From NCBI GenBank assembly GCA_017940545.1, contig JAGAYI010000006.1:62001-126000 (forward strand): a DNA stretch of 64,000 nucleotides, written 5' to 3'. Position 1 is the first letter of the stretch, and every line of letters begins with the position of its first letter. The DNA comes from Prevotella sp. (lineage in GTDB: Bacteria; Bacteroidota; Bacteroidia; Bacteroidales; Bacteroidaceae). Below are positions 7,723-16,165 of this stretch, piece after piece. A model generated the notes under the pieces. That model saw only the letters and a program-made list of their open reading frames with translations. It made no database searches and was not told the origin of the DNA. Made by a program: the position numbers and the translations under genes.

Positions 7723-8855
7723 ATTTGCTTGGTGTAGCAACGCCGGCGCTTCACCAACTGTGGGTTCAGCGGTTTCCATTGCGTTAGCTCGTGCATGTTG
7801 TATTCCAACTGTGGTCCTGTTTCTGCCCACTTGAATCCATATTGGTTGAAAATGGGTATCAGGTCAGTAAAGAACAGCGTGTTGACGCCCATTCCCTGCA
7901 GGTCAGGGCGCACAGCAATCAGCAGCATTTCTGCGTTGTCCTCGCGTTTCCATTTCATGACGCGCAACAGGTGATACCACCCGAAGGGCAGCAGGTTTCC
8001 GTTGGCCTTCTGCACGGCCTTCGATATGCTGCCCATGGAAATGGCTACCCCCACCACCTCCTGCTTGTCGTTGACGATGACGGGGATGAGCTGCTTGTCG
8101 ATGACCGCCAGGTATTTGTGCAGGTAGCGGTCCACCTGTCTGGCTGACAGTTCGGAGAAGCCGAAGATGGGCTTGTATGCCGTGTTCAGCAGTTCGAACA
8201 CCTTTTTGCCGTAGCCTTCCTCATATACCTGATGGTCGTTCAGCTTGATGACATTCAGCCCTAATTGCTCCCTGACGTAGTTGGCCACACGGACGTATTT
8301 GGCGGGTACATCCTGAGGAATCTGAATGCGTATCTGCACCCAGTCAACCTCCTTGCTGAACCCTAACGCCTCCATGTGGCGGGGGTAATATTCCGGGTTG
8401 TAGATGGTGTTGACAGAGCCCATCAGGTGGAAGTCCTCCACCAGCATGCCCTCCTTGTCGAAGTCGGTTATGCCTAACGGTCCGTGAATCTTCTCCATGC
8501 CGTGAGTCCTGCCCCAGTCCTCTACAGCCTTCAGCAGGGCGGCAGACACCGCCTCGTCGTCAACAAATTCTATCATGGAGAACCTGACGTTGCGTGTGTG
8601 CCACTGCCGGTTAGCCTTGCGGTTCACAATGCCCACAATGCGTCCTACGGGTTTCTCTTCCTGATAGGCCACAAAGGGTTGGATATCTGAAAATTCCAGT
8701 CCCGGGTTTTTCTTGGGGTCAAAAAGCTCACGTACATCCTTTCTCAGGTCAGGAACATACTGCTTGCTGTCCTGATAGATATGGCGTGTCACGCTGAGAA
8801 AATCGTTCATTTGCGCGCGCCCGTTCACTTTTACTACATTCACCGCCTTCATCAT
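7716..8855 (-). CDS. GNAT-fold acyltransferase-like protein
   Basis: The 379-residue protein belongs to a widespread Bacteroidetes family with two GNAT-like halves. Recognisable pieces are QPFVAYQEEKPVGRIVGIVN (acceptor strand), EKIHGPLGITDFDKEGMLVE, and MLLIAVRPDLQGMGVNTLFF near 315-335, which resembles the acyl-CoA-binding R/Q-x-x-G-x-G/A loop. The substrate is not known. The start overlaps the stop of the AraC-type gene by 4 bp (ATGA), so the two are translationally coupled, and the ketosynthase gene follows after 55 bp. It may be part of the lipid operon or just its upstream neighbour. Confidence 0.6.
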   Translation of the reverse strand: MMKAVNVVKVNGRAQMNDFLSVTRHIYQDSKQYVPDLRKDVRELFDPKKNPGLEFSDIQPFVAYQEEKPVGRIVGIVNRKANRQWHTRNVRFSMIEFVDDEAVSAALLKAVEDWGRTHGMEKIHGPLGITDFDKEGMLVEDFHLMGSVNTIYNPEYYPRHMEALGFSKEVDWVQIRIQIPQDVPAKYVRVANYVREQLGLNVIKLNDHQVYEEGYGKKVFELLNTAYKPIFGFSELSARQVDRYLHKYLAVIDKQLIPVIVNDKQEVVGVAISMGSISKAVQKANGNLLPFGWYHLLRVMKWKREDNAEMLLIAVRPDLQGMGVNTLFFTDLIPIFNQYGFKWAETGPQLEYNMHELTQWKPLNPQLVKRRRCYTKQIS

Positions 8856-9709
8856 ACCACTTTTTTGCGTTTGGCCCGGAATTCCATCGGTGTTGCACCG
8901 GCTTGTTCGCGGAAGTATTGACCGAAGAACGACGGGTTGGGAAATCCCAAACGGTTGGAAATCTCCTTGATGCTGAGGTCGGTGTCAAGCAGCAGTCGGT
9001 AGCAGTCCTGCATCACGCTCTCGGTAATCCAGCGTATGGGGCTCTTGCCGCTGACGCGTTTGCAGATGCTTGACAGGTATTTTGACGTGATGTTGAGCTT
9101 GTCGGCATACAGCGACACCCGCTGTCGTTTTTGCTCCTGTGTTGACAATAGCTGCAGGAAGTGGTTGAAAATCTCCTTGTCGTGCGAACTGGCATTCTCG
9201 CCGTTGTCCGACATCTTGTCGTGGTGTATCAGTTCTTCGCAAATCAGCAGCAGCATGGTGCGGAAGAATGACTCCACGATTTCCCTGAACAGGAAAGGTT
9301 TTTCCTCTCTTTTCAGGAAGATGGAATTGGTGTAGCTCTCCAGCCCGTCTAACCACTGTGCGTTTTCCACCACGTATATTTCTTTCATGTACATGGCGCG
9401 GTTCCAGATGGTTACCTGTCGGCCTAACGCCGTTTTCAGCATGCGTTCTGACACCAGCAGTGCCCCGGCCTCCACGTCGGTACTTACCAGCATCGGCTGC
9501 ACCAGCTTACCAGCAGGAATAAGCAGCAACTGTCCGGGTATTACCTTTACCTGTTGGTTGCCGCCTATTTCTATGACGATTCTGCCGCCCCGGCAGAAGA
9601 CGATGGTGTTATATGGCGCCCTGATTTTGGAAAGATTCTTGACATCTCTCAGGTCGTTGACAAAAATAACATCGTCTTCGAGGGCCCGAATCATGTTGAT
9701 ATCATTCAT
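8852..9709 (-). CDS. AraC-family transcriptional regulator
   Basis: The 285-residue protein has an N-terminal cupin-like sensing half (IVFCRGGRIVIEIGGNQQVK, PGQLLLIPAGK) and a C-terminal double helix-turn-helix. The second helix pair reads SIKEISNRLGFPNPSFFGQY, with the signature FREQAGATPMEFRAK at the end. I set the start at the ATG complementary to 9707-9709. A longer reading frame would need a TTG at 9740-9742, which overlaps a good -7 box (9740-9747). The gene is followed with a 4-bp overlap by the GNAT-like gene and then by the polyene cluster on the same strand, so it is the best candidate for a cluster-linked regulator. The ligand is unknown. Confidence 0.85.
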   Translation of the reverse strand: MNDINMIRALEDDVIFVNDLRDVKNLSKIRAPYNTIVFCRGGRIVIEIGGNQQVKVIPGQLLLIPAGKLVQPMLVSTDVEAGALLVSERMLKTALGRQVTIWNRAMYMKEIYVVENAQWLDGLESYTNSIFLKREEKPFLFREIVESFFRTMLLLICEELIHHDKMSDNGENASSHDKEIFNHFLQLLSTQEQKRQRVSLYADKLNITSKYLSSICKRVSGKSPIRWITESVMQDCYRLLLDTDLSIKEISNRLGFPNPSFFGQYFREQAGATPMEFRAKRKKVV

Positions 9710-9739
9710 AAAAATGTCGAACTTGTTTGTAATTGGGTG

Positions 9740-9747
9740 CAAAATTA
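9740..9747 (-). promoter_or_regulatory. -7 box upstream of the AraC-type gene
   Basis: The minus strand reads TAATTTTG, matching the Bacteroidetes TAnnTTTG box, about 31 bp before the chosen ATG. No well-spaced TTTG was found upstream, so the promoter may need an activator. Confidence 0.45.
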
Positions 9748-9760
9748 AACATTTTTGCCC

Positions 9761-9813
9761 AAAGTCCGACGTTCTATATTTCGCTCAAAGTGTCCGAACT
9801 GTCATATATGGCA
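9761..9813. promoter_or_regulatory. Candidate AraC operator: direct repeats plus 16-bp palindrome
   Basis: AAAGTCCGAC at 9761 and AAAGTGTCCGAA near 9786 form a direct repeat about 25 bp apart. CTGTCATATATGGCAG (9798-9813) is a 16-bp palindrome with one mismatched base pair. They lie just upstream of the AraC gene's -7 box and beyond the 3' end of the symporter gene. AraC-type regulators typically bind direct repeats, so autoregulation is plausible but untested. Confidence 0.4.
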
Positions 9814-9864
9814 GAATAGATTACCCTTAGGGACAGTTTGAATGTCTGAAATGCGAACAAACAT

Positions 9865-11382
9865 CTATCGATAACACTCAAAAATCCTGTTCACAAGGTC
9901 ACGATTCAGCTTTGGCGTAACCAGACTTGCCAACCATGTCACCGGAAAACCGCCCAGCATGGCAATGGCACCGCAGTTGATGGGGTTGATGGGGTTGCCT
10001 GCCAGCATGTTGACAACCGTCAGTCCGACGCCCCAGACGAAGCAGGCCCATACGGCGCCCGTAGTGACGCCGCGCCAGTAGAGACCCAGCATGAACGGAG
10101 CTAAGAAGGCACCGGCCAGTGCGCCCCACGAGATGCCCATCAGCTGGGCGATGAACGTAGGCGGGTTCAGCGCTATGAGCAGCGAGATGGCGATGAAGAA
10201 CACGATGAGCACACGCATCACCACCACCTTGCGCTGCTCCACCTTTTCGGCCACGATGTCGTCGATGGCACCTTCCTCCACCTCGCCCGGCAGTGATTTC
10301 TTGTCGCGGTAAATCAGGTCCAGCGTCATCGTCGAACTGCTGGTGAGCACCAGCGAAGCCAGCGTGGACATGGAGGCCGACAGCACCAGCAGCACCACGA
10401 GGGCTATGAGCACGTCGGGCAGCGTGATGAGCATGGCCGGCACTATCGAGTCGTAGGCTATCTTGCCGTCAGCAACCACGGGCTCGTACAGGCGGCCGAA
10501 ACCGCCCAGGAAGTAGCAGCCCCCCGCCACGATGAAGGCAAAGATGGTCGAGATGACGGTGCCGCGCCTGATGGCTGCCTCGTCAGTAATAGAGTAGAAC
10601 TTGCCCACCATCTGCGGCAGCCCCATGGTGCCTAACGACGTGAGAATGACCACGCCGAGCAGTCCCCAGGGGTCGGGGCCGAACCACGAGGCAAAGCCGC
10701 CGTTCACGGAGGGGTCGGCATCGGCAGGCAGCTGCGCGAGCTTCCCCACAGCGGCAGTTAGTCCGCCCTGCGCGTGGAGCACGGCCACAATGACGGCCAC
10801 AATGCCGAAGAGCATGATGATGCCTTGTATAAAGTCGTTCATGGCCGTGGCCTTGTAGCCGCCCAGAATGACATAGACGGCGGTGAGGATGGCCATGATG
10901 ATGACGCAGTACTCATAGGGAATGTTAAAGCCCATCTCGAAGAGTGTCGATATGCCCTTATAGACACCTGCCGTATAGGGTATGAGAAACACGAAGGCAA
11001 TGATACTGGCCGCCACGCGCAGTCCCTGGCTGGCAAAGCGGGTGCCGAAGAAGTCGGGCATGGTGCGGCTCTCTATGTGCTGCGTCATCAGCTTTGTGCG
11101 CCGCCCGAGCAGCAGCCAGGCCAGCAGCGAACCGATGACGGCATTGCCCACGCCTATCCAGGTGGAGCTGAGGCCGTACTTCCAGCCAAACTGGCCGGCA
11201 TAGCCTACGAATACCACCGCCGAGAAATAACTTGTGCCGAAGGCAAAAGCCGTCAGCCACGGACCTACGGCCCGTCCGCCGAGGACGAAGCCGTCAACAC
11301 TGCTGGCCTGCTTGCGCGTATAGACGCCCACGCCAATCATCACGGCCAGGAAAATCACTGTGAGAAGAACCTTTATAATCAT
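9865..11382 (-). CDS. Sodium:solute symporter (SSS/SLC5 family)
   Basis: The 505-residue integral membrane protein has about 13 transmembrane helices. The SSS signature regions are present: DGFVLGGRAVGPWLTAFAFG followed by TSYFSAVVFVGYAGQFGWKYG near the N-terminus, and VILGGYKATAMNDFIQGIIM in the middle. The family imports organic substrates such as carboxylates, vitamins, sugars or amino acids with sodium; the substrate cannot be read from sequence. I start at the ATG complementary to 11380-11382; two residues upstream an in-frame TTG is a weaker option. A porin gene ends 48 bp upstream on the same strand, so the pair probably forms an outer- plus inner-membrane uptake unit. Confidence 0.85.
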   Translation of the reverse strand: MIIKVLLTVIFLAVMIGVGVYTRKQASSVDGFVLGGRAVGPWLTAFAFGTSYFSAVVFVGYAGQFGWKYGLSSTWIGVGNAVIGSLLAWLLLGRRTKLMTQHIESRTMPDFFGTRFASQGLRVAASIIAFVFLIPYTAGVYKGISTLFEMGFNIPYEYCVIIMAILTAVYVILGGYKATAMNDFIQGIIMLFGIVAVIVAVLHAQGGLTAAVGKLAQLPADADPSVNGGFASWFGPDPWGLLGVVILTSLGTMGLPQMVGKFYSITDEAAIRRGTVISTIFAFIVAGGCYFLGGFGRLYEPVVADGKIAYDSIVPAMLITLPDVLIALVVLLVLSASMSTLASLVLTSSSTMTLDLIYRDKKSLPGEVEEGAIDDIVAEKVEQRKVVVMRVLIVFFIAISLLIALNPPTFIAQLMGISWGALAGAFLAPFMLGLYWRGVTTGAVWACFVWGVGLTVVNMLAGNPINPINCGAIAMLGGFPVTWLASLVTPKLNRDLVNRIFECYR

Positions 11383-11430
11383 TTGCAAAGAACTTCAGTA
11401 AATTGAGTTTTTTTATTCTTTTATTTATTT

Positions 11431-12519
11431 TCAAAAAGCCACCTGCACCTGAGCCTGAACCCAGTTGTAGTCCTTCGAACTGATGTTTTCGCCGCAGAGG
11501 CAGCGCGTGTATTGCAGCTGCACGCGGCACTTCTTGTAGTACCAGTACTGCAGTCCCACGGTCAGGTTCGTCTGGTCCCAGCCATCCACGCCCGTGTTGC
11601 GGTCGAACGTCTCGCCGCTGGCCACTATGTCGAGCGCGTCAACCACCGGAATAGCCGCCGTCACGTAGCCGCCGCGCGAGCCCACCTCGCCGTCCTTGCC
11701 GCCTAACCACTCGGCGCGCACGGAGAGCGGACGGGCCTCCTTGTACTTGCTGCCCGTGTAGGGTGCCGACTTGTATTCAGCACCTACTGAGTATCGGTTG
11801 CGCTTGTAGTTGTCGCCCACCTTGATGTCAGGGTTCCAGGCCGCCGTACCCACGGCACAGCCCGTGCCTAAGTAGCCCGAGCCCACAATGCGCAGCCCGT
11901 CTGTCGGGCGCACCTCGAGCTTGGCAATAAAGTCCTTTTGGTTGTTCTGGTCGCGGCGGTTGATGCCCTGTCCGCTCATCAGCGCCAGCTCGTAGTGCAG
12001 CTTGTTTCCCAGCAGGTCGCCAAAAACCATCAGACCCATGTCGCGGCCATAGTTCACGCCGTTCAGCGGGTCGGGGCCTTCGCCGGCCAGGTAGAGCACC
12101 GCCTGCGAATATACGTCAATCAATTCCAGTTGGGTGGGAGAGAGCGGGTTTTCCATGGTGTAGGAGTGCTTAAACTGTCCTAAGCGGACGGTCAGCGCGT
12201 TGTCGTTAGTGAAGCGGTAGTCGGTGTAGAACTCCTGCACCACGCTCGAGAAGTCGTGCATGAAGAGGAACGACCACCGGTCCGTAATCCTGGCTTTCGC
12301 CCATAGCAGCGTGCGCTTCAGGTTGTAGGCGTTCTGCTTCTTTCCGTTGGGGTCCTGGTAGGCCCAGCCTGCCTGTGCATAACCATTCAGTGTGATACGA
12401 GAGGTGAGGTTCTGCAGCCAGTTGGGCTGTTCCTTCTTTTCTTGGCCCATGGCAGCCGTGCTGCTCAGTGCAGCAAGTGCCACGGCGAGCGTGGCACGCT
12501 TGAAAAGTCTTGTTGTCAT
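11431..12519 (-). CDS. Porin of the phosphate-selective porin O/P family
   Basis: The 362-residue product has a signal peptide (cut after AAMGQ) and a beta-barrel. It shows SRITLNGYAQAGWAYQDPNG, then KRTLLWAKARITDRWSFLFM and LGQFKHSYTMENPLSPTQLE, the typical OprO/OprP-like opening, and it ends in Phe (VQVAF), as BAM substrates do. It would let small, probably anionic, solutes cross the outer membrane. The sodium symporter gene follows on the same strand and may move the same solute inward. A good promoter lies at 12588-12619, giving a leader of roughly 65 bases. The actual substrate is unknown. Confidence 0.8.
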   Translation of the reverse strand: MTTRLFKRATLAVALAALSSTAAMGQEKKEQPNWLQNLTSRITLNGYAQAGWAYQDPNGKKQNAYNLKRTLLWAKARITDRWSFLFMHDFSSVVQEFYTDYRFTNDNALTVRLGQFKHSYTMENPLSPTQLELIDVYSQAVLYLAGEGPDPLNGVNYGRDMGLMVFGDLLGNKLHYELALMSGQGINRRDQNNQKDFIAKLEVRPTDGLRIVGSGYLGTGCAVGTAAWNPDIKVGDNYKRNRYSVGAEYKSAPYTGSKYKEARPLSVRAEWLGGKDGEVGSRGGYVTAAIPVVDALDIVASGETFDRNTGVDGWDQTNLTVGLQYWYYKKCRVQLQYTRCLCGENISSKDYNWVQAQVQVAF

Positions 12520-12587
12520 AGTCGTTTTTTTGTGTTAATCTTTAATGTTTAATATTTATCTTTAATGTTTAATCTTTTTTCGGCCGC

Positions 12588-12619
12588 CAAAGGTACGAAT
12601 AAATATACAAAGCACCAAA
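12588..12619 (-). promoter_or_regulatory. Promoter of the porin-symporter operon
   Basis: On the minus strand TTTG (12616-12619) is followed after 20 bp by TACCTTTG (12588-12595), a full match to the Bacteroidetes -33/-7 consensus. The AT-rich leader holds repeated TTAATCTTTAATG-like words. Confidence 0.75.
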
Positions 12620-12816
12620 GAAAATATGCATTTATTTTTACATGCTGTATTTGTGGAAATACTGAAAGAAACGCAGATATGCCATCGGCTTGCCCTGCCT
12701 CTTTGGGAGACACCCCCCGGGAAACTGGGAGAAACTGCCGGGGGAACGGGGACTTTGGGTGGGGGAAGCAGGGAGAAAGGGTAGGGGAGACAGGAACACG
12801 GCGGCCGCTGTTCATT
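12620..12816. other. Intergenic region with G-quadruplex-type motif
   Basis: No gene is seen here. From 12700 the plus strand becomes purine-rich, with many runs of G. Four G-runs at 12757-12781 are separated by loops of 1, 7 and 5 bases, which fits the standard G3+N1-7 quadruplex pattern. The motif sits just left of a GC-rich perfect inverted repeat. Confidence 0.5.
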
Positions 12817-12878
12817 CTAACGCCGCCCGCCGTTAGTTCTAACGGCGGGCGGCGTTAGTTCTAACAGCGGGCGGTGTA
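12817..12878. repeat. GC-rich perfect inverted repeat with a third degenerate unit
   Basis: CTAACGCCGCCCGCCGTTAG (12817-12836) is followed after TT by its exact reverse complement (12839-12858), giving 20-bp perfect arms with a 2-bp spacer. A third, diverged unit follows at 12861-12878 and contains GGGCGGTGTAA. That core recurs, in inverse orientation, in the array at 23974-24053, so this looks like a repeat family rather than a terminator. Confidence 0.9.
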
Positions 12879-13150
12879 AACCTGCTTTCTGCTCGGTTGT
12901 GCTTTTTTTCACTCCTGAAATCCTCTTTCCTGCAGAAACGTTGCAGGATGAGCATCTTGATGGCAAAGATACTCATTTTTCTCCATACTTCCAAACATTC
13001 CATGTTTTTTTCGTAGTTTTGTACTGTCAGCATAACGAGCAGAAGGACTTTTTTTCCTTTGCATGGTCATTATTGGTCTTGCCCTGCAAATTATTTTGCC
13101 CATTCTCCGCAAAAAATCATTACAATTTATTACACAAAGGCAGTTTTTTT
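12879..13150. other. AT-rich intergenic stretch, nothing recognised
   Basis: About 270 bp with no convincing reading frame; candidate ORFs have no recognisable domain and no start context. T-runs are frequent. It leads directly into the left end of the IS982-type element. Confidence 0.5.
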
Positions 13151-13460
13151 ACCCGTTGGTGAATTAAATTTGTAAAATATTTATGTTCAAAAAGTTACAC
13201 ATGTCATTGATTTTTAGTAATTTAGTGATGTCAAATCAACTAATTACTGTTATCATAGACATGCACAACTTCGTCACAAAGTTCGGAAAAATCCTCGAAA
13301 TCTGCAAGAAATTTGCAGGAAATCAAGTGAAACCTAAGGGTCTCTTCACAAGAATGGCTGCTAAGGTAGCCGCCTTCACTATGTTGCAGTATTTCAATCT
13401 TCTCAATCATAGGCCCATAGGGCAAGTTAAATATGCATTATTTTAATTCAACCAACAGGT
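13151..13460 (+). mobile_element. Internally deleted IS982-family element (310 bp, MITE-like)
   Basis: Seen: imperfect terminal inverted repeats, ACCCGTTGGTGAATTAAA at the left end and the reverse complement of TTTTAATTCAACCAACAGGT at the right end, starting ACC and ending GGT as IS982 elements do. Inside, an ORF from the ATG at 13261 to the stop at 13446 joins an IS982-like transposase N-terminus (NFVTKFGKILEICKKFAGN) directly to its C-terminus (GLFTRMAAKVAAFTMLQYFN and then HRPIGQVKYALF). From the family, roughly 230 central residues carrying the DDE residues are missing. Inferred: a non-autonomous derivative that could be moved only by a full-length relative. No target-site duplication is obvious. 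Confidence 0.8.
13261..13446 (+). pseudogene. IS982 transposase N-C fusion remnant (61 aa)
   Basis: The frame is open from ATG to TAA and fuses the first 21 or so transposase residues to about the last 35. No catalytic DDE residue remains, so it cannot be an active transposase. Whether the short peptide is made is unknown. Confidence 0.75.
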
Positions 13461-13532
13461 ACAATATATATAAATTGTTAGAACTTACCTTAAATAATTT
13501 AGGCGAAATGGTGTGAGTAAGAAAAAATGTCT

Positions 13533-13540
13533 TATCTTTG
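13533..13540 (+). promoter_or_regulatory. -7 box of the SpoIIE-phosphatase gene
   Basis: TATCTTTG lies 30 bp before the ATG at 13571. The expected TTTG about 20 bp upstream is poor (GTGTG). Confidence 0.5.
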
Positions 13541-13570
13541 CAGCATGAAGCGCTAATGTGATGTGACACG

Positions 13571-15520
13571 ATGAAATTACCAATATTTTCAGCCTTTAAA
13601 TCTCTACGGCCGATCGTTTGGAGGCTCACCGCAGTACTCCTGACTCTCGTTTGTTGCACGGCAGTTTTCGGGCAGTCAGACATTCAGCAGCAGATAGACA
13701 GCATCAAGCAGCTGATTGACCGCTACGACCAGCAGGACAGCATCCGGCAGTCAGCCGAAGAGCGAGGGGTATTGATGATGACCTACTACAACAACTTCAT
13801 GAACGACCAGTACATGGCCGAGGTAGATGACCAACTGGAGTGGCTGGAAACGAACGGTCAGTGGAATGTGTACTATCTGGTGAGGGGCATCGAAGTCCTG
13901 ACCCTGATACACATGGACAAACTGCAGACAGCCACCCGCGAGGCCTCGGCGTTGAAGAAACACGCCCAACAACGCCACGACGAGGGGGGACTGGCATTGG
14001 CATACTTGGGAATGGCCGACATTTATAGTGCCTCAGGTCTTTACCGCGAAGCATCCATCCACTATAGGAAAGCCCTCTCCCTGCCAAAGAAAATGAGTCT
14101 TTATTACGTCGTGTTAGACAATGCCTACATCATGCAGGCCATTGCCCTGCTCCAACTCAACCACCATGAAGAACTTCTGCAACATTGCAAGGAGTGGGAG
14201 GCATGGCTGCGCACCGGTATTGTAGGCGACGACGATTTCTTCTATTGCCGACTCTCCAACTGTGAGTCGTTGCGAGCTCAAGCACTCACAAAACTTGGTC
14301 GCTATGGCGAAGCCGAAAGATGCCTGCGGCATAGTGAAGAATATACGGCGAAGGTGCATAAGTCGGGCCTGACGACCATTGCCAACTATAACCTGCTGTT
14401 GTCGCGCTGCACTTACTTTCTGGCTCACCGGCAGGCTCAGGAGGCCATGGCCTGTCTCGACAGCATGAATGTACTGCTACCCCCAGAGAACGACATCAGT
14501 GAGGAGCGCGCCGATGCGCTGATAATGCTGGGCAGGGGCGAAGAGGGCGCGGCCATGTATAAGCAACTCTTGACCGAAAAAGACTCCACCTTCACCCGTA
14601 ACATGAACAAGCAACTCGACGAACTGAACACGCTCTACCATGTGGACGAGTTGCAAATGCAGAACAAGCTCGAGCGCAACCGCTTTGCCATAGTCATCGT
14701 GGTCATTGTGGCCCTCGCTATCATCATCTTCATCACATTCCGATACTTTGCCGTCAGGCGAATGGCGCGACTCAAGGCTAAGAGCGAGCGGATGGATACC
14801 GAACTGCGCGTGGCCCACGACATACAGATGGGCATGGTGCCGCAAAAGTTTCCTGCCTTCCCCGACCATCCCGAGTTGGACATCTATGCCTCTGTCACAC
14901 CTGCCAAGGAGGTGGGCGGCGACCTATACGACTATTCCATCCACGGGAATCATCTCTATTTCTGTCTGGGCGATGTCTGCGGCAAGGGCGTACCCGCCTC
15001 GCTATTCATGACCACTGCCATCAACCTCTTTCGCGTGGCTTCGCATCAGCAGCTATCTCCTGCCGCCATCGCCAAGCAGATGAACGAGACACTGAACGAG
15101 AATAATGCCAGTTGCATGTTTGTCACGCTGTTTATCGGCAGGGCAGATTTACTGACTGGACAAGTTGAGCTTTGTAATTGCGGCCATAATCCCCCCGTCA
15201 TCATATCAGGCGGTACTCCCCATTTTATAGAGTTGCCGTTTAACTTTCCGTTGGGAATCATGTCAGACATAGAGTTTCAGAGCAAATCCTTCGACAATAT
15301 CATCGGCCAGCCTTTCTTCCTCTATTCCGACGGGTTGAACGAGGCTGAGAACCCTCTTCAGGAGCAGTTCGGCGACGAGCACATCCTCCATCTGCTTGCC
15401 ACTCACCCCTTCGTCTCTTGCCAGGACACCATCGAGCTCATGAAGTCTGAAGTGGCTCGCCATACCAATGGAGCTGAGCAGAGCGACGACCTGACCATGC
15501 TCTGTCTGAAGATAGGCTGA
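13571..15520 (+). CDS. TPR sensor with SpoIIE/RsbU-type PP2C phosphatase domain
   Basis: The product has 649 residues: a signal peptide to about residue 35 (VFGQ), then TPR-like helical repeats with a predicted periplasmic location. One transmembrane helix follows at about 372-392 (FAIVIVVIVALAIIIFITFRYF), then a linker and a cytoplasmic PP2C-type domain. The domain keeps the metal-binding acids: Asp in KEVGGDLYDY, LGDVCGKGVPASLFM, and the late SDGLNEAENP and SDDLTMLCLKI. Known: SpoIIE/RsbU phosphatases dephosphorylate anti-sigma antagonists in partner-switching. No anti-sigma antagonist lies next to it, so the partner is elsewhere. The downstream ORF begins almost at once and may be a remnant. 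Confidence 0.85.
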   Translation: MKLPIFSAFKSLRPIVWRLTAVLLTLVCCTAVFGQSDIQQQIDSIKQLIDRYDQQDSIRQSAEERGVLMMTYYNNFMNDQYMAEVDDQLEWLETNGQWNVYYLVRGIEVLTLIHMDKLQTATREASALKKHAQQRHDEGGLALAYLGMADIYSASGLYREASIHYRKALSLPKKMSLYYVVLDNAYIMQAIALLQLNHHEELLQHCKEWEAWLRTGIVGDDDFFYCRLSNCESLRAQALTKLGRYGEAERCLRHSEEYTAKVHKSGLTTIANYNLLLSRCTYFLAHRQAQEAMACLDSMNVLLPPENDISEERADALIMLGRGEEGAAMYKQLLTEKDSTFTRNMNKQLDELNTLYHVDELQMQNKLERNRFAIVIVVIVALAIIIFITFRYFAVRRMARLKAKSERMDTELRVAHDIQMGMVPQKFPAFPDHPELDIYASVTPAKEVGGDLYDYSIHGNHLYFCLGDVCGKGVPASLFMTTAINLFRVASHQQLSPAAIAKQMNETLNENNASCMFVTLFIGRADLLTGQVELCNCGHNPPVIISGGTPHFIELPFNFPLGIMSDIEFQSKSFDNIIGQPFFLYSDGLNEAENPLQEQFGDEHILHLLATHPFVSCQDTIELMKSEVARHTNGAEQSDDLTMLCLKIG

Positions 15521-16100
15521 CATCAATTGCCGCACCTATACCTATCCTATCAGGACTCAGGGCTACTACATGTACTTCCGCTTGGAGATCAATTCTAACG
15601 TAAACAGCGATGTGATGCAGCTCTCTGAGTTTAGTCTCTCCATCCAGGACGTCGATGACATGGACTATGCTCTTCTTCCTACCGATGGCACACAACGCGC
15701 CGATGGTCAGGACCAGTACCTCAATCTGTTCAACAACAACAGCCAAAACTATTGGTACTGCCCCGGATCCTACAAGCAGAACGGTGTATGGTTCGTCGAG
15801 TTCCACAGCTACAGGCCCGTCACTCCCGTCGGCTACAAACTGTACTCGTCGTCTCTCTCTCAAAACGACTATCGCCGCCATCCGAAGAATTGGAAACTTT
15901 ACGGTAAGCAGAAAGCCAGCGATGAGTGGACGGTGACTGACGAACAAAGCGGTCAGGATTTGCCTCATAGTGCCTACGTAGCCAAGAGCTACGCCATCAG
16001 TAATCCCCGTGAGTATCAATACTTCCGCTACGAGGTGTCTGAAGTCAATGGAGCAAGTGAGCTCATCCTGGGCCACTTCGAATTCATCTACGACGACTAA
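15516..16100 (+). CDS. Discoidin-like (F5/8 type C) domain protein or truncated fragment
   Basis: The first ATG is at 15570 (176 aa), but the frame is already open from 15516, and the codons before the ATG (CRTYTYPIRTQGYY) read smoothly into YFRLEINSNVNSDVMQLSEF. The sequence looks like a galactose-binding/discoidin-type beta-sandwich (KNWKLYGKQKASDEWTVTD and YFRYEVSEVNGASELILGHF near the end). There is no signal peptide. These domains are normally part of larger secreted proteins, so I think this is the C-terminal part of a longer gene whose beginning was lost at the junction with the phosphatase gene. It could still be expressed by readthrough of the upstream transcript. Confidence 0.55.
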   Translation, partial: ADINCRTYTYPIRTQGYYMYFRLEINSNVNSDVMQLSEFSLSIQDVDDMDYALLPTDGTQRADGQDQYLNLFNNNSQNYWYCPGSYKQNGVWFVEFHSYRPVTPVGYKLYSSSLSQNDYRRHPKNWKLYGKQKASDEWTVTDEQSGQDLPHSAYVAKSYAISNPREYQYFRYEVSEVNGASELILGHFEFIYDD

Positions 16101-16123
16101 AGAAAGTGGCGCCCAAGATTATT

Positions 16124-16158
16124 CCCCCTTCTGTTCGGAATTTCTGAACAGAAGGGGG
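16124..16158. terminator. Bidirectional intrinsic terminator
   Basis: CCCCCTTCTGTTC (16124-16136) pairs perfectly with GAACAGAAGGGGG (16146-16158) around a 9-base loop, followed by ATTTTCATT. It separates two convergent genes and can serve both. Confidence 0.9.
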
Positions 16159-16165
16159 ATTTTCA

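Noticed and set aside
9710-9742. A longer AraC protein starting at a TTG
   Set aside because: The TTG overlaps the -7 box at 9740-9747; the ATG complementary to 9707-9709 fits better.
12549-12815. An 88-aa minus-strand ORF before the porin gene
   Set aside because: It spans the porin promoter and a G-rich stretch and has no recognisable protein features.
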